DNA of 34,583 nt from Bacillota bacterium (GTDB lineage: Bacteria > Bacillota > Clostridia > Christensenellales > Aristaeellaceae), in contig JAEZTD010000050.1 in assembly GCA_023443705.1 (NCBI GenBank), positions 1-34,583 on the forward strand, read 5' to 3'. Below are positions 15,909-23,174 of the stretch, piece by piece (position 1 is the first letter of the stretch; each line of letters begins with the position of its first letter). The notes below the pieces were generated by a model, which did no database searches, was not told where the DNA came from, and worked only from the letters and a program-made list of their open reading frames with translations. The position numbers and the translations under genes are program-made.

Positions 15909-18900
15909 ATGCTGTCAGTTCCAGCCCCGCCCGGAGGAGGCAGATCAGCTTTTCACGGACCGGGATGCCGGTAATTTCGCATAAAGCTTTTGCGTACCAC
16001 TCGATCTGCGGGCGGTAGTGCGCCAGCAGCGCTTCGTGGTCGTCGGCACGGTCGGTTTTGTAGTCGAGGAGCACCCATTCGCCGTCTTCGATGAAGCAGC
16101 AGTCGATCACGCCCTGCACCAGAAAGCGCTCGCCTCCCTTGGCGACCCGCAGGTTGAAGGGCCATTCCCGCTCAACGCGTGCCGCGGTTAGGAGCCGCCG
16201 CCCGGTTTCGCCTTCGAAGAAGCGGACGAGGAGCTGAGGTTCCAGATCGCCGTAAAGCCTTCCGGACGCGCACATCGCGGCGATTTGTTCAGACAGCTCC
16301 CCGCGGAGCGCCGCGCCGGACAGGCCGCGAAGCCGCGCGAGATCCAGCGCCATCAGCGCGTTGTGGGTCAGCGTGCCGTACTCCGCCGCGCGGGGGCCTT
16401 CCTCGGTCATGAACAGCGGACGCTTGCCCAGGGGCGGCAGCGCGCGGGGGCCGGTCTCCTCCCGGACGAGGCCGGAGACCGTCAGTTTCAGTGGCTGCAT
16501 CACCAATTCTTCGTGGGGGTAGCGCCATAGCATGGCGCGGCGGAACGCATCGTCGGCGGGCGTCGTCTCCTCCGCCGCGTCCCCGTCCGCGAGGATATCC
16601 GCTTCGTCTGCGGCCTCCAGCGCGTGCCAGTACACCCCGCAGGCCGCGCCCATCGCCTGGGCGGCGGGCTCCACGACTTCGAGGTAATTCATGGGCCGAA
16701 GCCCCGCCTCGCCGCACAGCTTGAAGCGGGTGCGGGCATCCTTGAGCCCTGCGCGCCCCACCAGAATCAACCGATCGATGGCGCGGGTCAGGAGTACGTA
16801 CAGGATGCGCATTTCCTCGTTGTAATCCTCCCGGGCCAGCCGCGCGCCGATGGCCGCCTGGGCGAGGGTCTCCCGGGAAGCGCCGAGGGCCGGGTCGTTC
16901 AGACGGATGCCCGCGCCCAATCCCCGGTGCGCGCAAAACTCGCCCCGCCGCCCGGCGGCGTTCAGCCTGCGACCCATTTCGGCGGCCAGCACCACCGGGA
17001 ATTCCAGACCTTTGCTCTTGTGAATGGTCATCAGCCGGACGACCTGATCTTCTTCACCCAGCGCGTGGGCCGCGCCCAGATCGTCGCCGCTGGTTTTGAT
17101 GTCCCGAAAATAGGCGAGAAAGCCGGACAGCGCGCCGCCCTGAGCGGATTCGTATTTGCTGGCGTAGTCGCACAATAAATCCAGGTTGGCCTGCCGCGCG
17201 CCGCCGCCGGGCATGCCGCCCGCGTAGGCGTAAAAGCCGCTCTCCCGGAGCACCAGATCCACAAACTGCCCCAGCGGCAATACCCGGGACAGCGCGCGCC
17301 AGCGGGTGAGGTGCGCTTCAAAGCCGCGCAGCTTATCCGACAGCGCATCCTCCGCCTCCATGCGGCGGAGCATCGCGTCCCGGAATGAAGTCCCGGAAGC
17401 GGGCGCGGCGCTTCGGATCTCGGCGAGGTCCGCCGATGTCAGCCCCGCCACCGGAGAGCGCAGCGCGCTCATCAATTCGAGGTCCCGTCTCCGGTTGTCG
17501 ATCACGCGGAGAAGCGATACCGCCAGTTCCACCTCCAGCGCGTCAAAATATCCGCCGGACGCGTCCGCGTACACCGGAATGCCCGCGAGGGTCAGCATCG
17601 ATTCCACCGGCTTCATGGCGGCGCGGGTGCGGGTCAGCACCACAAAATCCCGGTATTCCAAGGGGCGCTCGCAGCCCCGGCGGGCGTCGTAGTAGGGTGT
17701 GCCTACCAGCTGCGCAATGCGCCGGGCAATCAGCGCACCCTCCCGCTCGCCGCTCGTCAGCTCGGCCTCGGGACCCGAAGCCTCCCCGTCCGGCTTTTCG
17801 AGGATGTGAACCTCGAGGGGCGGATGAGCCCCTTCAAACGACGCGCCGGGCCGCAGCCGCGAAGCGTCGTCGTACTCGATTTCGGCATCGCCGCCGGTCA
17901 TCACCCGCTCGAAGGCGCGGTTGGTCAATTCCAGAACCGACGCGCGGGAGCGGAAGTTCTGCTTGAGTGCCACCACGCGCCCGCCATCGCCGCGGCCGAA
18001 CCGGTGGTATTTTTCGAGGAACAGCGTCGGCTCCGCCTGCCGGAAGCGGTAGATGCTCTGCTTGACGTCGCCCACCATGAAAAGCCGTCCGGGCGCGGCG
18101 GCGGCGCGCAGGATCGCCTCCTGCACGCTGCTAACGTCCTGATACTCGTCCACGAACACGTGCCGGTAGCGGGCGCGAAGCGCGGCGGAAACCCGGGGAT
18201 CGGAGAGGGCGCGAATGGCACGGTGCTCGAGATCGGAATAGGACAGCGCCGATTTATCCGCCTTGAGTGCGTCGAGATTCTCGCCCATCGCGGTCGCGAT
18301 GCGTCCGAGCGCCCGCAGCGCGGGCGTAAGCGCGCGCATGTCCTCAAGAGCCAGTTCCATCGGCATCAGAACACCCTGTGCGTCGCCGATGAGCTTTTTG
18401 GCGGCGTCTCGAAGCGCCTTTGCCTGCGCTTTCAGTGCCTCCTGCCGCTCGTCCGGTTCCGCGCCCTTGGGGCGGCGGATGGCGGCGAAGGGCTTTGCCT
18501 TGTACGCCGCGGCCGCTTCGGAAAGCGCCGGATAGCCGGTGGCGGAAAGCATGGCCTCCACGGCGTCCAGATCGCTTGAAAGCGCCGCCGCGTAGGGCGC
18601 GGGGCCGTCCGGGTCGTTCGTAAGTTCCAGCGCGTAGGCAAGGCTTGCGCGGGCGTCCCGCAGGCTCGCCCGCGCGGCGCGGGCGAGCTCCTCAAACCAT
18701 ATCGAGCCGTCCGAAAGTGGCAGGTTTTCGCAGGCGTCCTGAAGCCAGCGGGCGGGATCGGCGTTTTCAAGGGAGAACCTGTACATTTCGAGCGCCAGCG
18801 CCCCCACGGCCTTAGACGACCGGCCGTAGACGAGCGCGTCCAGATCGTCGCCGCCCTCAGCGTACACCGCCTCCATCGCCTCGCTCAACGCCTCGGCCGC

Positions 18901-19281
18901 CAGTTGCTTGAGTTCGGGTTCGTCCAGGATGCGAAACATCGGATCGACGCCGGCGGACTCAAAGTGCTCGCGCAGGAGGTCCGCACAGAAGGAATGGATG
19001 GTCGAGACCGAAGCGCGCTCCACCTTTTCCAGCTGCGGCGCGTACCGGGGGTCAACTTCAGCGCGGTCGCTCAGTTCCTCTGTGAGCTTTCTGCGCATGT
19101 CGGCAGCGGCGGCGCGGGAGAAGGTCACGATCAGAAACTGCTCGATGTCCGCGCCGTCGTCGATCAAAGACAGTACGCGCTCCACCAGCACCGTGGTCTT
19201 GCCTGACCCGGCGGCGGCACTTAAGAGCAGGTCTTCGTCCCGCGACTCGATCGCCGCGCGCTGGTCCTCTGTCCACTTCAT
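15907..19281 (-). CDS. addA: ATP-dependent helicase/nuclease subunit A (AddA)
   Basis: 1124 residues from ATG 19281, with GGGGGA just upstream. AddA is the helicase-nuclease motor of the AddAB complex, which resects double-strand breaks for RecA (the Firmicutes counterpart of RecBCD). The UvrD/Rep superfamily-1 helicase has the Q-motif MKWTEDQRAAIESRDEDLLL, Walker A AAAGSGKTT (K28), FSRAAAADMRRKL, Walker B VDEYQDVSSVQ, KQSIYRFRQAEP, LTRTRAAMKP and MTIHKSKGLEFPVV. The C-terminus carries a PD-(D/E)xK nuclease with D1060 in QGVIDCCF and D1073-Y-K1075 in LLDYKTD. Length is slightly below the usual 1200-1240. The partner addB normally lies directly upstream; here the upstream gene is a PfkB kinase. 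Confidence 0.93.
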   Translation of the reverse strand: MKWTEDQRAAIESRDEDLLLSAAAGSGKTTVLVERVLSLIDDGADIEQFLIVTFSRAAAADMRRKLTEELSDRAEVDPRYAPQLEKVERASVSTIHSFCADLLREHFESAGVDPMFRILDEPELKQLAAEALSEAMEAVYAEGGDDLDALVYGRSSKAVGALALEMYRFSLENADPARWLQDACENLPLSDGSIWFEELARAARASLRDARASLAYALELTNDPDGPAPYAAALSSDLDAVEAMLSATGYPALSEAAAAYKAKPFAAIRRPKGAEPDERQEALKAQAKALRDAAKKLIGDAQGVLMPMELALEDMRALTPALRALGRIATAMGENLDALKADKSALSYSDLEHRAIRALSDPRVSAALRARYRHVFVDEYQDVSSVQEAILRAAAAPGRLFMVGDVKQSIYRFRQAEPTLFLEKYHRFGRGDGGRVVALKQNFRSRASVLELTNRAFERVMTGGDAEIEYDDASRLRPGASFEGAHPPLEVHILEKPDGEASGPEAELTSGEREGALIARRIAQLVGTPYYDARRGCERPLEYRDFVVLTRTRAAMKPVESMLTLAGIPVYADASGGYFDALEVELAVSLLRVIDNRRRDLELMSALRSPVAGLTSADLAEIRSAAPASGTSFRDAMLRRMEAEDALSDKLRGFEAHLTRWRALSRVLPLGQFVDLVLRESGFYAYAGGMPGGGARQANLDLLCDYASKYESAQGGALSGFLAYFRDIKTSGDDLGAAHALGEEDQVVRLMTIHKSKGLEFPVVLAAEMGRRLNAAGRRGEFCAHRGLGAGIRLNDPALGASRETLAQAAIGARLAREDYNEEMRILYVLLTRAIDRLILVGRAGLKDARTRFKLCGEAGLRPMNYLEVVEPAAQAMGAACGVYWHALEAADEADILADGDAAEETTPADDAFRRAMLWRYPHEELVMQPLKLTVSGLVREETGPRALPPLGKRPLFMTEEGPRAAEYGTLTHNALMALDLARLRGLSGAALRGELSEQIAAMCASGRLYGDLEPQLLVRFFEGETGRRLLTAARVEREWPFNLRVAKGGERFLVQGVIDCCFIEDGEWVLLDYKTDRADDHEALLAHYRPQIEWYAKALCEITGIPVREKLICLLRAGLELTA

Positions 19282-19298
19282 AAGTACGTCCCCCTTGG

Positions 19299-19323
19299 TA
19301 AAAATGCCCGCTATCGCGGGCAT
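19299..19323 (-). terminator. Hairpin with T-run between pfkB and addA
   Basis: On the minus strand ATGCCCGC (19323-19316) pairs with GCGGGCAT (19311-19304) around GATA and is followed by TTTTT, a classic terminator for pfkB. Its T-run ends only a few bases before the addA ribosome binding site (19288-19293). It would therefore lie in any addA transcript that begins upstream, and could also attenuate addA. Confidence 0.75.
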
Positions 19324-19327
19324 CCGG

Positions 19328-19357
19328 ATCAAAGCAAAGTTCACCACAGGGCTTCAA
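19328..19357 (-). promoter_or_regulatory. Weak candidate promoter for addA
   Basis: Minus-strand TTGAAG (19357-19352) and TTTGAT (19333-19328) with 18-base spacing. The match is modest, but it is the only one found between pfkB and addA, and its -35 lies at the edge of repeat copy B. Confidence 0.3.
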
Positions 19358-19427
19358 TCGTTCTCGGCGGTATGTACGCCGGGAACGGGATACCCACATC
19401 AGTGCAAACAGGATGTGGCGGCTATCC
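19355..19427 (+). repeat. Imperfect dispersed repeat, copy B (two-hairpin element)
   Basis: Matches copy A at 454-524. Hairpin 1 pairs CGTTC (19359-19363) with GAACG (19383-19387), enclosing GGCG (19366-19369) with CGCC (19377-19380). Hairpin 2 pairs GGATA (19388-19392) with TATCC (19423-19427) and CCACAT (19394-19399) with ATGTGG (19413-19418). The stem bases differ from copy A but pairing is kept. The right end includes the pfkB stop codon. Relative to the upstream gene its orientation is opposite to that of copy A, which argues against a simple 3'-UTR element. Confidence 0.6.
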
Positions 19428-20441
19428 CCGCAGCGTTCGCCGGGGCAGGCTCCTCGCCAACGCGCGGGCTTCGTCCAGTGATGCGACGCCCTCCGCTGCG
19501 CCTGCCGAGCGCAGCGAGCAGGCCGCGGCGGCGATGCCGTCCTCGATGCCCGTTAAAAGGCTCTCGCCGTTGTGGGCGGCCAGCAGCACGCCCGCGCAGA
19601 AGGCGTCGCCCGCGCCCACCGTGCCCGCGATGAAGCCTGGCGGCAGGAGAAGGCTCGGCGCTTCGAAGTATTCGCCCACTTCGTCGAGACCAAAACCGCC
19701 CTCCGGCGCGTGGATGACCGCCCAGCGCCTAACCCCGAGCGCCTTGAGCTTCAGAAGAACCTCCGGCACCCGGTCGATGAGGAGTTCCTCGTTCTCGCCC
19801 CGGAGCGGCACGCCCACCGTCTTTCCGGCCTCGATCTCGTTGACGATAAAGTAATCGGTGTAGCGAAGCGCCGGCGTCACAATGGACTTGTAGCGCTCGC
19901 CTACCTCGCTGACCACGTCCGCGCTGGTCAGGAGGCCCGCGGCCTGCGCGTCGTGAAGTAGCCGCGCCATCCGCGTACCGTACTCGGGGTCGGGCGCGTC
20001 TAGGGCGGGCAATAGCAGGATGTAGCCCGCGTGCAGAATGCGGCAGTCGAGCTTTTGAAGAGGCACGTCGTCCACGTCAAAGGTATCGCCCACGCCGCCG
20101 AACACGAGGAAGGTGCGCGCCTTGGTTTCCGGCTCGTACAATACGTCCGTGAACGAGGTCTGCCCTTCACGCTTGACGAAGGAGAGGTCTATGTTTTGAT
20201 AGGCGGAGAGTTCCTTTACGATCAGGTCGCCCTCGCCGTCAACGCCGATGGCGCCCACCGCCTTGACGGGGAGCGAAGGGTCCAGCCGTGCCAGATCCCG
20301 AGCCACGTTCGAGACAGCGCCGCCCAGCGAAAACGTCTTTTCCAGTACCTTGACCAGTTCATGCCGAACGGGAAAACCGGACAGCGGCTTCAAAACGTCC
20401 AGAATGATGTTGCCCGCGACGGCGATGCCCCGCTTTACCAT
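19422..20441 (-). CDS. PfkB family carbohydrate/nucleoside kinase
   Basis: 339 residues from ATG 20441, with GGGGAG about 10 bases upstream; a GTG near 20468 is an alternative. The ribokinase/PfkB fold transfers phosphate from ATP to a sugar or nucleoside hydroxyl. Visible motifs are FSLGGAVSNVARDLARLD (signature 1, di-glycine hinge), VGAIGVDGEGD, VNEIEAGKTVG, and signature 2 GTVGAGDAFCAGVLLA with catalytic D279. The substrate cannot be fixed; ribokinase, adenosine-kinase-like and ketogluconate-type enzymes share these motifs. It has its own promoter and its stop falls in a repeat element. It is not in an operon with sugar catabolic genes. Confidence 0.88.
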   Translation of the reverse strand: MVKRGIAVAGNIILDVLKPLSGFPVRHELVKVLEKTFSLGGAVSNVARDLARLDPSLPVKAVGAIGVDGEGDLIVKELSAYQNIDLSFVKREGQTSFTDVLYEPETKARTFLVFGGVGDTFDVDDVPLQKLDCRILHAGYILLLPALDAPDPEYGTRMARLLHDAQAAGLLTSADVVSEVGERYKSIVTPALRYTDYFIVNEIEAGKTVGVPLRGENEELLIDRVPEVLLKLKALGVRRWAVIHAPEGGFGLDEVGEYFEAPSLLLPPGFIAGTVGAGDAFCAGVLLAAHNGESLLTGIEDGIAAAACSLRSAGAAEGVASLDEARALARSLPRRTLRG

Positions 20442-20475
20442 CTCTTCAACTCCCCGGCGTATTTTCACACCCACT

Positions 20476-20504
20476 AATATACATCTTTTCGATGTCGTGC
20501 GCAA
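20476..20504 (-). promoter_or_regulatory. Promoter for pfkB
   Basis: Minus-strand TTGCGC (20504-20499), a 17-base spacer and TATATT (20481-20476). Transcription would start near 20469, which makes the ATG at 20441 the sensible start. Confidence 0.7.
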
Positions 20505-20587
20505 GGCGTGAGGGCAGGTTCGGGTACTCGTCCGCGCTTAATCATTTTGGCAAAAGGGGTACGATTGCATGGTGGCACTGGGTTTCC

Positions 20588-20616
20588 TTGACAGGAAATG
20601 CCCATAACCTTATAAT
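20588..20616 (+). promoter_or_regulatory. Perfect sigma-70 consensus promoter for the Big2/caspase-like gene
   Basis: TTGACA (20588-20593), exactly 17 bases, TATAAT (20611-20616): both hexamers and the spacing are the full consensus. Start predicted near 20623, about 39 bases before the ATG. No operator-like inverted repeat was seen around it. Confidence 0.9.
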
Positions 20617-20661
20617 GGTAAACAATCAGAATAGGCAACAGCCAATCTTTGGAGGGCTTGA

Positions 20662-22665
20662 ATGCGGACTTCTTTTCGGCGTTGGGTCGTCGCCATCTTC
20701 TTGATCGCGGCATTTTGCATGATTACGGCTGCGGCGGAGGAATCGACACCCACTGTCAGTGGGCTGAAGCTCAACCGCACCACCTATGCCAATTCGGTGG
20801 GCAGGACTTTCAACCTTTACGCCCGCGTGCTGCCCATCAACGCGGCGGCGACCGCGAGGGTCGTTTGGTCGAGCAGCGATGAAAACATCGCCACGGTTGA
20901 AGAGATTAGTGAACATTCCAGCCATTGGGCAGAGGTCACCCTGAAGCGTGCGGGCAAGGCGACCATCACCGCGACGTTGGAAGGGACGAACATTCAGAAG
21001 ACCTGCAAAGTCGATTCCCGCTATACTTCTGTGTCGGCCTTCCGACTTAAGCAGACCACGCTGAACCTGAATCCCAAGGGGGAGTATCAGCTCACGCCGG
21101 AGTTCCGGCCCGCAAACGCCACCGATAAGTCGGTGTACTACAGAAGCGCCAACCCCGATGTTGCCTCTGTCGATCCTGATACGGGGCTTGTGACCGCAGG
21201 ATCCGGCGAAGAGGGGAAAATACAGTCCACATACATTTACGCCTACACCTACAATGGGAAAGGCGCGCGCTGCAAGGTGAATGTCGGCTCCGTATCCGCT
21301 GAAAGCGTTTCGATATATAAGCTGGAAAACGGCAAGAAGGTCGCCGTGTTGAATAAAAAAACGGTGACTTTGGCCTACAACCGCCCGGACAAGGCGCTTG
21401 AACTGACCGCGACGGTCAGCCCGTCCAACATCTTGGATACCACCGTGGTATGGGAGAGCAGCAACGAAGACGTCGCGAAAATTACCCTTGGAGAGGACAA
21501 CACCTGCGTTGTCACCCCTGCTGAGCGTGGCGAGGCAATCATCAATGCGAAGGCCGGTGGCAGCGACAAGGTCAAGGCTTCCTTCAAGGTAAATGTGAAG
21601 ACGGTTCCGGTAAGCAAAATCACGCTGAGCGGCGGCACGACCGTAAACAAAGGGGAGCCCCTGCGCATCGCCGCGACCGTTTCCCCTTCGAACGCCTCGT
21701 ACCCGGACGTGACGTTCAGCGTTACCAGCAAGAACAGAGAGTACATGACCGTGACCCCGGTAGAGGGGAAGAAGAATTCGGCAGAGGTGATCGCCACGGA
21801 GGCGGGCAATTACACCGTCACCGCGAGCGTCGCTGACATCCCGAAGGGCGTCCCTCTCACGGTGGAAGTGCGCGACCCGGATCAGCGGGTCTACCGTGCG
21901 CTGGTCGTCGCCGGCTTCTCAAACCCCAAGGGTTCGGGCTACCTGCCCTTCATCACCAACGATGTCAATGGGGTGAGGGATGCTCTGAATAACAGCAACG
22001 CAAGCACAGTTCAATATAAGACCATTCAAATGGTTTCTAATCTCAAGGACAAGGCCCAGCTGAACAGTAAGATTCGCGCGGCTTTCAAAGACGCGGATGC
22101 GAACGACGTTTCGGTCCTGTACCTCGGCACTCACGGATACATCGGCGGCTATGTGCGCACCCAGTACGGCGCGGTGATCAGGTTCAGTGAGATTCTAGAG
22201 TGTCTGAAGTCCGTCAAGGGCGACGTGGTGGTCTTCATGGCCTCCTGCCACAGCGGATACCTCCGAAACTATGCGAAGAGCGCTCTGGGAAGTGCGCGGC
22301 TCCGCCGGATCAACATCTTCTGCTCCACCGGGGTGGCGACCTCCAGCCCCTACGTCGGCTACAAGACGTACCCGAGTCTGTCGTACGACCATTTTACAAA
22401 GGTGCTTACACAGGCGCTGGGCTTTGATATGATAACCAACACCACCATGGTGATGGCCGCCGACGGCGCAGGGGGCGGAACGGTCGATAACAAGGTGACG
22501 CTGGGCGAGCTCGACGCCTACCTGAGAGAGCAAGTGCCGAACAGCGTAAAAGCCAGCCAGAAAAACCATGAGGCCGGTTACCTGAAAAACGGGAATGCGC
22601 TTCCTCCTTCCACATGGGTGGCCAATCCAGGGCTCGTGATCGCCTCGCAGGCGGCAGAGGGTTGA
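20662..22665 (+). CDS. Secreted Ig-like (Big2) repeat protein with C-terminal caspase-like peptidase domain
   Basis: 667 residues from ATG 20662, with GGAGGG at 20651-20656. Residues 1-25 are a Sec signal peptide (basic RTSFRR, hydrophobic core, cleavage near ITAAA/EES). Four Ig-like Big2-type domains follow (about 33-117, 126-213, 218-313, 316-402), seen from repeated patterns such as VVWSSSDENIATV, YYRSANPDVASV and VVWESSNEDVAKI. The last about 260 residues form a caspase-fold domain: RALVVAGFSNP, FITNDVNGVRDAL, YLGTHGYIGG with H491, and VVFMASCHSGYL with C529, a His/Cys dyad 38 residues apart. A DNKVTLGELDAYL segment near the end resembles the calcium-loop-like tail of such proteins. There is no sortase motif or anchor. 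Cleavage target unknown; a cell-surface or extracellular processing role is inferred. Confidence 0.87.
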   Translation: MRTSFRRWVVAIFLIAAFCMITAAAEESTPTVSGLKLNRTTYANSVGRTFNLYARVLPINAAATARVVWSSSDENIATVEEISEHSSHWAEVTLKRAGKATITATLEGTNIQKTCKVDSRYTSVSAFRLKQTTLNLNPKGEYQLTPEFRPANATDKSVYYRSANPDVASVDPDTGLVTAGSGEEGKIQSTYIYAYTYNGKGARCKVNVGSVSAESVSIYKLENGKKVAVLNKKTVTLAYNRPDKALELTATVSPSNILDTTVVWESSNEDVAKITLGEDNTCVVTPAERGEAIINAKAGGSDKVKASFKVNVKTVPVSKITLSGGTTVNKGEPLRIAATVSPSNASYPDVTFSVTSKNREYMTVTPVEGKKNSAEVIATEAGNYTVTASVADIPKGVPLTVEVRDPDQRVYRALVVAGFSNPKGSGYLPFITNDVNGVRDALNNSNASTVQYKTIQMVSNLKDKAQLNSKIRAAFKDADANDVSVLYLGTHGYIGGYVRTQYGAVIRFSEILECLKSVKGDVVVFMASCHSGYLRNYAKSALGSARLRRINIFCSTGVATSSPYVGYKTYPSLSYDHFTKVLTQALGFDMITNTTMVMAADGAGGGTVDNKVTLGELDAYLREQVPNSVKASQKNHEAGYLKNGNALPPSTWVANPGLVIASQAAEG

Positions 22666-22683
22666 AGCAAAAAAGATAACTTG

Positions 22684-22716
22684 AGCGCGCCGGAGGGTTC
22701 CCTCCGGCGCGCTTTG
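22684..22716 (+). terminator. Intrinsic terminator after the Big2/caspase-like gene
   Basis: AGCGCGCCGGAGG (22684-22696) pairs perfectly with CCTCCGGCGCGCT (22701-22713), followed by TTGTGC. Very stable stem, short T-run. Confidence 0.85.
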
Positions 22717-22719
22717 TGC

Positions 22720-22744
22720 AAAAAAAAGAGGCCCTCAAGCCTCT
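22720..22744 (-). terminator. Terminator of the probable 6S RNA
   Basis: Minus-strand AGAGGC (22744-22739) and GCCTCT (22732-22727) around a six-base loop, followed by eight T (22727-22720). It is convergent with the terminator at 22684-22716. Confidence 0.85.
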
Positions 22745-22935
22745 CGTGATCATTCGTTCCCAGGGTGCCGTTCGCGCCGCTTTTTCACCCGCCGCTCGGC
22801 AGGGCGGAAACCTGCGGGTACTTGCTGTCTTCCACTCGGAGGAGGCCTGACATCCGTACGCCGACCCGGAATCCTTTTGTGAAAATGTCGGTAAAAGCGG
22901 TCACGTGGCGCACACCCCAGGATAGGAATGCTCAC
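22720..22935 (-). ncRNA. ssrS: Probable 6S RNA
   Basis: A transcript of about 215 nt from a consensus promoter to an intrinsic terminator. The predicted 5' end GTGAGCATTC (22935-22926) pairs with GAATGATCAC (22755-22746), next to the terminator hairpin. Inward, GGGGTG pairs with CACCCT, and GCGCC with GGCGC or CCGCTTTT with AAAAGCGG, then a GGGT/ACCC-based apical arm. The result is a long interrupted rod with a central open region, and a small CCGC/GCGG hairpin on its 3' side. This is 6S architecture, and the flanks CTGGGGTGTGCGC and GCGGCGCGAACGGCACCC resemble the 6S closing-stem edges. 6S RNA mimics an open promoter and sequesters sigma-70 RNA polymerase in stationary phase. A segment TGTCAGG...GGAAGACAGCA weakly recalls SRP RNA, but the GGAA tetraloop hairpin is missing. 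Confidence 0.68.
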
Positions 22936-22941
22936 GAAATG

Positions 22942-22970
22942 ATTATAACGGGCGCACCCGCGTTTGTCAA
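22942..22970 (-). promoter_or_regulatory. Consensus sigma-70 promoter for the probable 6S RNA
   Basis: Minus-strand TTGACA (22970-22965), a 17-base spacer and TATAAT (22947-22942), a full consensus match. The start lies seven bases on, at about 22935, exactly where the terminal helix begins. Confidence 0.88.
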
Positions 22971-23065
22971 CGAGGGACGGGCCGCGAGGACGCGGGAATT
23001 TTTAGTGAAGATTCGTCCGAAAAACCTGAACCCGGCGAAAACCGATGCGCCAGGCCAAAGCGGGT

Positions 23066-23093
23066 TTTTTTTATTCGAGAATTATGGTACAAT
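23066..23093 (+). promoter_or_regulatory. Extended -10 promoter for the FGGY kinase gene
   Basis: TACAAT at 23088-23093 preceded by TGG (extended -10, TGn). The -35 region is a T-tract (TTTTTT/TTATTC) with poor hexamer match. Leader of about 75 bases. Confidence 0.55.
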
Positions 23094-23174
23094 AGCTTTG
23101 AACCGCGCTGCCGCACAGGGCTTCCCTTCGGCGGGCGGAATGGCGTGTTAATCAAGATACGGGAGTGGTTTCAT

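Larger units (their letters stand above)
22666..23174. other. Intergenic region holding a minus-strand RNA gene and divergent promoters
   Basis: 509 bases without a protein gene. From left to right it holds the caspase-gene terminator (22684-22716), the terminator and body of a minus-strand RNA (22720-22935) with its promoter (22942-22970), a T-tract hairpin AACCCG/CGGGTT near 23033-23072, and the FGGY kinase promoter and leader. The plus-strand frame 22765-23151 and the short minus frames have no ribosome binding sites and overlap the RNA gene. Confidence 0.7.

Noticed and set aside
22780..22900. SRP RNA suggested by TGTCAGG and GGAAGACAGCA on the minus strand
   Set aside because: The GGAA tetraloop hairpin and symmetric internal loop of SRP helix 8 do not form; the overall end-to-end rod and flank motifs fit 6S RNA better.
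22765..23151. 128-codon plus-strand frame between the caspase-like gene and the FGGY kinase
   Set aside because: Lies antisense to the probable 6S RNA and across two promoters; no ribosome binding site.
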